DNA from: Bacillota bacterium
GTDB lineage: Bacteria; Bacillota; DTU025
Direction: 5' to 3'
DNA length: 5,009 nucleotides
NCBI GenBank assembly: GCA_012842765.1
Contig: DUWJ01000232.1
Span: forward strand, 1 to 5,009
A model generated the notes under the pieces. The model made no database searches, had not been told where the DNA came from, and saw only the letters and a list, made by a program, of their open reading frames with translations. Positions 1 through 5,009 of this stretch are shown piece by piece. Within the stretch, counting starts at the first letter, position 1. The number at the start of each line of letters is the position of its first letter. The position numbers and the translations under genes were made by a program.

Positions 1-9
1 CGACTTCAT
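1..9 (-). CDS. Start of a downstream gene (first three codons only, product unknown)
   Basis: An ATG at 9-7 is followed by AAG and TCG (Met-Lys-Ser) before the window ends. It lies 35 bases after the permease stop, on the same strand, behind a strong purine-rich GAAGGGGAGG (30-21). Nothing about the product can be read from three residues. By operon logic it could be the missing solute-binding protein (a Met-Lys start would suit a signal peptide), another enzyme of the pathway, or the ATPase; this is inference only. Confidence 0.55.
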
Positions 10-20
10 AGTATGATATT

Positions 21-30
21 CCTCCCCTTC
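21..30 (-). promoter_or_regulatory. Ribosome binding site for the gene starting at 9
   Basis: GAAGGGGAGG on the minus strand, with its last base 11 bases before the ATG at 9. It is a strong Shine-Dalgarno match with slightly long spacing, and it is the main evidence that the operon continues past the window. Confidence 0.6.
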
Positions 31-44
31 AGCGCTTTTAGACG

Positions 45-890
45 TCAGCCCTTGATTCCAGCTGACGAGACTCCCTCGACCAAGTACTTCTGCAACAACA
101 GAAATAGAATGAACGTTGGGATAAAGCCCCACACTGCTCCTGCCATGACCACCCCCATTCCTCCCATTTCTCCCCTTGACCCGCTGGCCTGAAGTGCAGA
201 CAACCCTATCTGCAGGGTGAACATGTCTCTGGTCTGAGTCATGATCAACGGATACAGGAAATCATTCCACTGCGTCACGAAATTGAACGTAGCAAGAACC
301 GCCAGTGCCGGCTTGCACATGGGGAGCAGTATCTTAGAGTAGAACTGAAATCTAGTGCAGCCGTCGAGACTTGCAGCTTCGTCGTAATCCTTGGGAATTG
401 GCTCCATGAATTGCTTGAGCAAAAAGATCCCAAACGCGCTCGAAGCCGTGGGCAACAGCAATGCCGTGTAAGTGTTTGTAAGATTCAGTTTGGAAAAAAG
501 CAAGAACAACGGTACTAAGGTAGTCTGACTCGGTATTATCAGCATGGACATCATCATCCAAAAGAGTATGTCTTTGCCGGGAAATGACGTCCTGGCGAAC
601 GCATAAGCCGCAAGCGAACACGTTATCAGCTGTAGAATTGTGCTTCCGCCCGCCACAATAAAGCTGTTTAGTGTCCATCGCATGATCGGATTCTGCTTAA
701 ACAGCATCCTATAGTTCTCCATCGATGGATTCTCAGGGATCCATCTGAACGGATACTCCAATACCTGCGAACCTGGCTTAAGAGACTGGGAAACCATTGC
801 AATAAATGGAACAATCATTGTTGATCCGAGCAATACTAGGATAAAGTAGGTCCAGAAGTTTTTCATCGGCATTTTTCTTAATCGATTCAT
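45..890 (-). CDS. ABC sugar transporter permease, MalG/UgpE type (CUT1 family)
   Basis: An integral membrane partner of the upstream permease, 281 residues from the preferred ATG. Hydrophobic segments lie at about 13-34, 76-98, 106-133, 140-159, 193-217 and 246-268. Family hallmarks are all present: a periplasmic-loop NYRMLF motif, AAYAFAR-FPGK before the third segment, the EAA loop EAASLDG (about 171-177) followed by KILLPMCKPALA, WNDFLYPL (about 208-215), and a C terminus ending LVEGVSSAGIKG, the usual end of MalG-type subunits, so the protein is complete. A GTG at 899 is also in frame. The ATG at 890 is preferred because GAGGGTGA (903-896) lies 5 bases before it, the same layout as in the upstream permease. 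The gap to the upstream stop is 13 bases, so translation is probably coupled. Confidence 0.93.
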   Translation of the reverse strand: MNRLRKMPMKNFWTYFILVLLGSTMIVPFIAMVSQSLKPGSQVLEYPFRWIPENPSMENYRMLFKQNPIMRWTLNSFIVAGGSTILQLITCSLAAYAFARTSFPGKDILFWMMMSMLIIPSQTTLVPLFLLFSKLNLTNTYTALLLPTASSAFGIFLLKQFMEPIPKDYDEAASLDGCTRFQFYSKILLPMCKPALAVLATFNFVTQWNDFLYPLIMTQTRDMFTLQIGLSALQASGSRGEMGGMGVVMAGAVWGFIPTFILFLLLQKYLVEGVSSAGIKG

Positions 891-895
891 CGCTC

Positions 896-903
896 TCACC
901 CTC
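896..903 (-). promoter_or_regulatory. Ribosome binding site deciding the MalG-type permease start
   Basis: GAGGGTGA on the minus strand, 5 bases before the ATG at 890. The alternative in-frame GTG at 899 lies inside this site. It has only AGGTGA (909-904), itself overlapping the upstream stop codon, as its own possible site. Confidence 0.55.
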
Positions 904-1773
904 TCACCTTGCCCGCAGCAGCTTGCTTTGGAGTATGATGATCGGCAATACCATGATCAACATCACTACTGACATAGTTGAAGCGTATCCTAGGTCAAAG
1001 TATTGAAAACCTGTTTCATACAAGTAGTAAACCAGCGTAGTTGTGGATCTGGCAGGTCCTCCATGGGTCATCATGTACGGTTGGACGAACATCTGGAACG
1101 ACCATATTATCAACATCACAGTGGAAAAAAGCGTCGTGGGCCTCAAAAGAGGCAGAGTGATATGCCTGAATACCTGCCATTCTGTGGCGCCTTCCACTCG
1201 TGCCGCCTCATGAAGTGCAACGTCAATCTGCTGAAAGCCTGCAAGGAATATGACTATGGTGTAACCTACGTTCTTCCATATCGACATGAGAACGAGAGAC
1301 GGCAGAGCAAGTTTGGGGCTTAAAAGCCATGGCACCGATGCGATTCCTATCTTGTTCAGAATCGAATTGAGCAAGCCGATGTCTGCGTCATATATCCATT
1401 GCCAAAGTATTACGACAATGACATAGGATGTTATCACCGGCAGGTAGAAGATCGATCTGAACAGGTTCATCCCCTTGAGCTTCTTGTTGAGCACGAAAGC
1501 TAAGAGCACTGATATGATCAGGCTTGGCACTACATAAAGCGCACAGTAATACAATGTATTTACGAGCGCCTTTCTAAAGACGGCATCATGAAACAGCCTT
1601 CTGTAGTTGTCGAGCCCTATGAATCTTGGCTCGGTCAGCGCTGACCAAGAATAGAAGCTCAGCACTACGTTGGCAACGAGTACACTCAACCCAAACACGA
1701 GGAATATGATGAAGGAGGGGGCCAAAAAGTAGTATGACTCCCGCGATTTCCTCAGTTCCGACAATGTGTTCAC
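904..1773 (-). CDS. ABC sugar transporter permease, MalF/UgpA type (CUT1 family)
   Basis: An integral inner-membrane permease of 289 residues from the preferred GTG. Six hydrophobic segments lie at about 17-40, 71-95, 104-127, 155-179, 213-233 and 263-283. The cytoplasmic EAA loop (EAARVEGAT, about 189-197, followed by the conserved ITLPLLRP) docks on the ATPase. The MTHGGP-to-ETGF stretch before the last segment is the hallmark of MalF/UgpA-like subunits. It should pair with the MalG/UgpE-type subunit encoded immediately downstream. The frame is open to a GTG at 1782, but that codon lies inside the GAGGTGA ribosome binding site (1785-1779). The GTG at 1773 sits 5 bases after the site and is the better start, 32 bases after the preceding stop. 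CUT1 systems import oligosaccharides, glycerol-3-phosphate and modified sugars; the sequence does not show which applies here. Confidence 0.93.
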   Translation of the reverse strand: MNTLSELRKSRESYYFLAPSFIIFLVFGLSVLVANVVLSFYSWSALTEPRFIGLDNYRRLFHDAVFRKALVNTLYYCALYVVPSLIISVLLAFVLNKKLKGMNLFRSIFYLPVITSYVIVVILWQWIYDADIGLLNSILNKIGIASVPWLLSPKLALPSLVLMSIWKNVGYTIVIFLAGFQQIDVALHEAARVEGATEWQVFRHITLPLLRPTTLFSTVMLIIWSFQMFVQPYMMTHGGPARSTTTLVYYLYETGFQYFDLGYASTMSVVMLIMVLPIIILQSKLLRAR

Positions 1774-1778
1774 AAACC

Positions 1779-1785
1779 TCACCTC
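1779..1785 (-). promoter_or_regulatory. Ribosome binding site deciding the MalF-type permease start
   Basis: GAGGTGA on the minus strand, a long anti-16S match, 5 bases before the GTG at 1773. The upstream in-frame GTG at 1782 is part of this site and has no comparable purine-rich run before it, so it is unlikely to be the start. Confidence 0.65.
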
Positions 1786-1805
1786 GACTGTCTGCCGGAT
1801 CTTGT

Positions 1806-2888
1806 CTAAAGCCTGTTCTCTCTCCTCAGAGCAAGAAGCAACGACTCCCTCACACCCAGTGGAAGCTGAACGGGAGAATTCCCCCGTCTTTGCGACTCAT
1901 AGATTGCCATGATGGCCTCCAATGCTGCACGTCCGTCCTCCCCCGTGCTCCTGCTTGGCTCCCCAGTCTCTACGCAGTGTATAAGCTCGCCTATTGCGTC
2001 CATATATACATTGGCTTCTCGTTCAGGCTTCGGGAATTCAACCTTCTCAAGTTCCCGAAAGCCCGCAGCTCTCTTGCTCGGAACCACCTGCCACATCTCC
2101 GCATCAGGTCCAAGGAGTATCTTGCCGTCCGAACCCTGAAGTTCTATGTCAAACCGCATATACGACGTTCTCTCATTAACCAAGGCAACAGCGGATACGC
2201 CATTCTTGAAGCGCATATGCGAGAAGCAGGTGTCTTCGACGCCATAGTGCAGATGCTTGCGCTTTTCAGCACTGCCAACTACTGAATCAATGTCCCCTGC
2301 GAAGAACCTCATGATATCGTAGAGGTGAGTGGCGTCGTGAAGCAGGGGGCCTTCTCTGTCGCTCAGCCAGTCGGGAGAAGGTTTGCACCCTTGACAATTC
2401 CCAAAGATGCTAACGAGTTCCCCGATGGCACCCAAATCCAACAGCTCCTTAGCCTTCACGTAATAGCTGTTCCATCGCCTGTTATGCATCACCATGAGAA
2501 CTGTGCCAGATTTTCGACAGGCTTCTATCATGTCATCCGCATCATCAAGGCTCAACGAGATGGGCTTTTCGCATAGAATGCCGCGCACCCCGCACTCAGC
2601 GGCTTTGACCACTATGTCGCGGTGAAGCTCCGGGTTAGTGGTTACACTGAGCAAATCCAGGTTCTCCTTCTCGAGCATCTCGTTGAAATCCGTATACAAA
2701 GCGTCGACGCCGAATCGCTCGCCGAAACCCTTCAAGCTTTTGTCAGTTCGTGATGAAGCAGCGACAATCTGAGTGTTAGGAATGCTCGCATATGCGCCCG
2801 CATGTGTACACGGTTTGGGACGATTGGGGTCATCCTCAAGTTTCCACCCGATGCGGCCGCATCCAACGATCCCAGCTCGGTATCTCAT
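1806..2888 (-). CDS. Gfo/Idh/MocA-family oxidoreductase (second of two)
   Basis: A 360-residue NAD(P)-dependent dehydrogenase with a standard Rossmann fingerprint, GCGRIG at 9-14. A short insertion (about 16-33, EDDPNRPKPCTHAGAY) follows, as in Gfo/Idh subfamilies that have a TH-A-GAY segment. The conserved EKP is at 107-109 (K108 is the expected active-site lysine), an HNRRW strand at 135-139, and HDATH at 184-188 supplies the D185/H188 pair found in the HDGTH-type variant of the catalytic segment. It differs from the upstream oxidoreductase in length, nucleotide loop and catalytic segment, so it is not a recent tandem duplicate. Two cysteines, C165 and C168 in NCQGC, lie in the substrate domain; no metal role is claimed. 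The ATG at 2888 follows AGGAAGGAGA with about 8 bases of spacing, 34 bases after the previous stop. Family members oxidise or epimerise sugars, inositols and amino sugars; the substrate here is unknown. Confidence 0.92.
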   Translation of the reverse strand: MRYRAGIVGCGRIGWKLEDDPNRPKPCTHAGAYASIPNTQIVAASSRTDKSLKGFGERFGVDALYTDFNEMLEKENLDLLSVTTNPELHRDIVVKAAECGVRGILCEKPISLSLDDADDMIEACRKSGTVLMVMHNRRWNSYYVKAKELLDLGAIGELVSIFGNCQGCKPSPDWLSDREGPLLHDATHLYDIMRFFAGDIDSVVGSAEKRKHLHYGVEDTCFSHMRFKNGVSAVALVNERTSYMRFDIELQGSDGKILLGPDAEMWQVVPSKRAAGFRELEKVEFPKPEREANVYMDAIGELIHCVETGEPSRSTGEDGRAALEAIMAIYESQRRGNSPVQLPLGVRESLLLALRRENRL

Positions 2889-2922
2889 AACTCGATTCTC
2901 CTTCCTATCTGGATGACGACAA

Positions 2923-3915
2923 CTATATGAGCACAGGAGAATGCTGCTTAGCAGAAGCCCTCGCAGCGCTCAGGATTTTCACTATCTCGCCCATCTCCAA
3001 CGGAGGCACAGGAAAGCAACGCCGATCTATGCATTTCAGGAACTGTCTCATGGTCTCCACAAACCCGCCATATGCCGACAAGGCGTTACCGATGCCGTCG
3101 GGCGTGCCATATCCTTCATTACATAACTTGGCACACAGTTCACGGCTGTCTATGGAGTCTTCTGAGCCATTGACCATCACAGAGTATTCGAGCTCGTTCG
3201 TTGCGCAAACCACATCGCAGACCGCTATTGCACCATCCGCAAACTTGATGGTAATGGCTGCCGTATCCTCCGATTCTATGTCTTTGTACTTGACTCTGCT
3301 CGTCTCACAGTACACACTTGCTGCCCCGGGCCCAAGCATCATATATCCAAGCTCTACAGCATGAACACCAATGTCCACAACCATACCCCCGCCCAACGAC
3401 AGAGAATCATGCCATCTCTTTCTGGGGTCTGTAGCGAAATGATGCATAGTGTGAATGACCCTAGCATGAGCCAAAGTGGGAAGTCCTAGCCGCCCCTCCC
3501 TCACACTTCGCGCGATCTCCTGGAATACCGGCGAAAACCTGAGCGGACTGCAGGAGAGAATGGGGCAATCGTTGCTCACAGCCGTGTCAAGAAGGTCCTT
3601 TGCCTCTTCATAATCAAAGCTCAGAGGCTTTTCAACATAGGCCGGCACACCTTGTTCAACAAAAGCCTTCGCCAGCTTGCAGTGATCGGCGTTTATGCTT
3701 TCGACAAGCACCCCATCAAGGGACGCCTTCAGAAGCTCCTGCCATGTTGGCACCGCTTCACAGCCATTTCCCCTGGCAAAAGCCTCGGCGGCATCCCGGT
3801 GATAATCCCACACATATGCGACATCTGCTCCTTCAGCCTTGAGTATCCGCGCAAATGTGTATGGGTTCGACAGTCCAAGCCCGATTATGCCGATTCGAGG
3901 TCTGTCATGCGACAC
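2923..3915 (-). CDS. Gfo/Idh/MocA-family oxidoreductase (first of two)
   Basis: A 330-residue soluble NAD(P)-dependent dehydrogenase. An N-terminal Rossmann domain (about residues 6-120) is followed by the family's alpha/beta dimerisation and substrate domain. The nucleotide-binding turn reads GLGLSN at 12-17, so the third glycine of GxGxxG is replaced by asparagine, followed by proline. The second strand ends in W36-D37, where an acidic residue normally contacts the adenosine ribose. The EKP motif at 95-97 carries the conserved active-site lysine K96. The GGG at 175-177 with D181 and H185 matches the usual GGGxxxDxGxH catalytic segment. The start is GTG at 3915, the only in-frame choice with a well-placed GGAGG (3929-3925, 9 bases upstream). 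The ATG overlapping that site opens a frame that stops at once. The substrate is likely a sugar, cyclitol or derivative related to the transporter cargo; it may work in series with the next oxidoreductase. Confidence 0.9.
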   Translation of the reverse strand: MSHDRPRIGIIGLGLSNPYTFARILKAEGADVAYVWDYHRDAAEAFARGNGCEAVPTWQELLKASLDGVLVESINADHCKLAKAFVEQGVPAYVEKPLSFDYEEAKDLLDTAVSNDCPILSCSPLRFSPVFQEIARSVREGRLGLPTLAHARVIHTMHHFATDPRKRWHDSLSLGGGMVVDIGVHAVELGYMMLGPGAASVYCETSRVKYKDIESEDTAAITIKFADGAIAVCDVVCATNELEYSVMVNGSEDSIDSRELCAKLCNEGYGTPDGIGNALSAYGGFVETMRQFLKCIDRRCFPVPPLEMGEIVKILSAARASAKQHSPVLI

Positions 3916-3924
3916 TCTGCATAC

Positions 3925-3929
3925 CCTCC
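3925..3929 (-). promoter_or_regulatory. Ribosome binding site supporting a GTG start of the first oxidoreductase
   Basis: GGAGG on the minus strand, 9 bases before the GTG at 3915. The nearby ATG at 3922 gives a frame of only a few codons ending in TGA, so the GTG is the supported start. Confidence 0.6.
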
Positions 3930-3942
3930 AAGCTTCAATCTA

Positions 3943-4845
3943 CTAAATAAGACCATGCTCGCTCAGTATGCGAGATAGTATCTCCAAATCGTCCAGGGGT
4001 TTCTGGTCATCGAGCGGATGGGTCAGTTTACCCGAGCCCTCCCCCATCATCTTGAGGCAGGCCTTGAGCGCCCCCACAGGAGAACCGCCATGCTTATATA
4101 CCTCGCATAGCGACGAGACCCCGGACTGCATCTTGACGGCTGTGGCTGCATCACCGCTTGCAGCCGCGTCGTACAGGTCAACGCATGCTTTCGGATCCAG
4201 GTTGGCTATCCCCGGCACAGCTCCATGCCCGCCCATAAGCACACTGGCTCCTATCGACAATTCATCGCCCTGGAGAACACTGAATCGGCTTGCTGATGAA
4301 GCCAGCGATATGAGACGTTGGTGATAGTCGAAATCGCCGGAGCTATCCTTTATCCCGATGATGTTAGGGTTGTCGGTAAGTCGCCGGACCGTTTCAATGC
4401 CGATCCAGGTCTTGGTCGTCTGTGGAACATTGTAGAGAACTACCGGGACTTGGCTCTTCTCTGCAATGTTCTCGTAGAACTTGACTAGCGCTTCCTGTTG
4501 GGTTGGGAAGTAGTAAGGGGTGCACACAACTATGGCGGATACGCCGGGCAGTGCAGCGGCCTGCATGTTCTCGAAGACCCTGGCTGTGCTGGTGTCTCCT
4601 ACTCCAACAAGCACCGGCATCTTGCCGCCAACCTCATCAACAGCAGTCTCGATCACCCGTGCCTTGCAGGCATCTGTCAGAGCCGCAAATTCCCCACTGG
4701 AGCCGAGAATGAAAATACCCGATGCGCCTGCTCGAACCATTCTCCGTATGGATCTGCGGAATGCCTGCTCATCCAAGGCACCATCATCATCGAGAGGCGT
4801 AACAAGTGGTGGAATTATCCCTTTTAGTTCGAAGTCAGCTGTCAT
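3943..4845 (-). CDS. DapA/NAL-superfamily (dihydrodipicolinate synthase-like) lyase, probably a catabolic 2-keto acid aldolase or dehydratase
   Basis: A 300-residue cytoplasmic TIM-barrel class I aldolase of normal family length. The carboxylate-binding loop is GSSGE at residues 48-52. The catalytic tyrosine is Y138 in YNVP, and the Schiff-base lysine is K166 in GIKDSSGD. Family members form an imine between this lysine and pyruvate or a 2-keto acid. In genuine dihydrodipicolinate synthases YNVP is followed by S-R-T, with the arginine binding the semialdehyde carboxylate. Here it is followed by Q-T-T, so the arginine is absent. The usual GTTGE threonines are also serines. With sugar transporter and dehydrogenase neighbours, this favours cleavage or dehydration of a 2-keto(-3-deoxy) sugar acid over lysine synthesis; the exact substrate is unknown. 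The ATG start overlaps the regulator's stop, with AAGGGG about 10 bases upstream. The gene ends in two consecutive TAG codons (3945-3940). Confidence 0.9.
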   Translation of the reverse strand: MTADFELKGIIPPLVTPLDDDGALDEQAFRRSIRRMVRAGASGIFILGSSGEFAALTDACKARVIETAVDEVGGKMPVLVGVGDTSTARVFENMQAAALPGVSAIVVCTPYYFPTQQEALVKFYENIAEKSQVPVVLYNVPQTTKTWIGIETVRRLTDNPNIIGIKDSSGDFDYHQRLISLASSASRFSVLQGDELSIGASVLMGGHGAVPGIANLDPKACVDLYDAAASGDAATAVKMQSGVSSLCEVYKHGGSPVGALKACLKMMGEGSGKLTHPLDDQKPLDDLEILSRILSEHGLI

Positions 4846-5009
4846 TTTTCCGTATCCCCTTCTTGACGTTGAGCAAAGTAGTAGCGCTGTAAATGCCTCG
4901 TCATAAGCTCTTCACATTTGCCAACATTTTTCTGTCGAAAAGCATTGTAAATCTCTTTGTGCTCGCTGAGGATTCTGGCAGGGCTGACACCGGCACCTAC
5001 CCCCTCTGC
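4842..5009 (-). CDS. GntR/FadR-family transcriptional regulator, C-terminal end of FCD ligand-binding domain (partial, 5' end outside window)
   Basis: Only the last 55 residues are present. The open frame runs in from the high-coordinate edge and ends at TGA 4844-4842. The visible part is helical and carries the typical ending of an FCD domain: an EH pair (fragment residues 16-17), then EIYNAFRQKN, then the RHL at 38-40, with the two histidines 22 residues apart. In the FCD family, histidines in these helices commonly help bind a metal that contacts a small carboxylate ligand. The winged-helix DNA-binding half is not visible, so the family call rests on this tail and on context. Its stop overlaps the next gene's ATG (ATGA), which points to co-transcription and coupled translation. 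FCD regulators next to sugar-acid genes are usually ligand-released repressors of their own operon; that role here is inferred. An unrelated all-helical regulator is possible but less likely. Confidence 0.8.
   Translation of the reverse strand, partial: AEGVGAGVSPARILSEHKEIYNAFRQKNVGKCEELMTRHLQRYYFAQRQEGDTEK

Noticed and set aside
352..678. 108-codon minus-strand open frame inside the MalG-type permease
   Set aside because: It is an out-of-frame overlap of a permease whose EAA loop and membrane segments are all in the other frame.
1734..2285. 183-codon plus-strand open frame
   Set aside because: It lies antisense to the second oxidoreductase and the permease start, whose motifs are clear. 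Its translation is cysteine-, proline- and serine-rich without any recognisable domain.
2889..2922. Possible internal promoter or terminator between the two oxidoreductases
   Set aside because: The 34-base gap holds a ribosome binding site and no convincing hairpin or paired -35/-10 boxes.
2927..3364. 145-codon plus-strand open frame opposite the first oxidoreductase
   Set aside because: It is fully contained in a gene with EKP and GGG-D-H motifs on the other strand. No domain is recognisable.
3968..4324. 118-codon plus-strand open frame
   Set aside because: It is antisense to the lyase's C-terminal half; Ser/Pro-rich and without a motif.
3943..4845. Annotation as lysine-biosynthetic dapA
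   Set aside because: The substrate-binding arginine after YNVP is missing, and the neighbours are transport and catabolic genes.
4520..4906. 128-codon plus-strand open frame over the lyase and regulator junction
   Set aside because: It is antisense to the lyase's conserved N-terminal half. The low-complexity Ser/Thr/Ala-rich translation is typical of a shadow frame.
1..5009. Rhizopine (moc/mos) or inositol operon
   Set aside because: MocA-like and MosA-like families co-occur here, but both belong to very broad families. No specific motif or further moc/iol gene is visible, so naming the pathway would be a guess.

Overview
This is bacterial chromosome carrying a tightly packed catabolic operon, entirely on the minus strand. 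Six CDS are essentially whole or readable: four enzyme and transport genes in full plus the second permease, together with the tail of a regulator. The first three codons of a further gene sit at the other edge. Read in the direction of transcription (high to low coordinates) the order is: the C-terminal end of a GntR/FadR-type (FCD-domain) regulator, a DapA/NAL-superfamily lyase, two different Gfo/Idh/MocA-family NAD(P)-dependent oxidoreductases, a MalF/UgpA-type permease, a MalG/UgpE-type permease, and the start of an unidentified gene.

Spacing is tight throughout. The regulator and lyase overlap by 4 bases (ATGA). The other gaps are about 27, 34, 32, 13 and 35 bases. I see no internal terminator, no stretch longer than about 35 bases without a gene, and no RNA gene, repeat array or mobile element. 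The genes are therefore most likely one transcript whose promoter and operator lie beyond the high-coordinate end of the window.

Inferred job: import of a sugar or sugar-acid-like compound by a CUT1-type ABC transporter, oxidation (or epimerisation through a keto intermediate) by the two oxidoreductases, and cleavage or dehydration of a 2-keto acid by the DapA-like lyase, under a local ligand-sensing GntR repressor. The lyase keeps the Schiff-base lysine and catalytic tyrosine. It lacks the arginine that follows the YNVP motif in true dihydrodipicolinate synthases, so a catabolic aldolase or dehydratase is more likely than lysine biosynthesis. The substrate cannot be read from the sequence. 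The substrate-binding protein, the ATPase, and any lactonase, dehydratase or kinase are not in the window.

Organism: strong GGAGG-type ribosome binding sites, GTG starts, near-even base composition by eye, and free use of AGA/AGG/CGA and ATA codons suggest a Bacillota-like or other anaerobic, fermentative bacterium (Thermotogota and spirochaetes are alternatives). This is a weak inference. I see no novel system here. The notable points are the undetermined substrate, the atypical dinucleotide-binding motif in one oxidoreductase, and the corrected start sites of both permeases.
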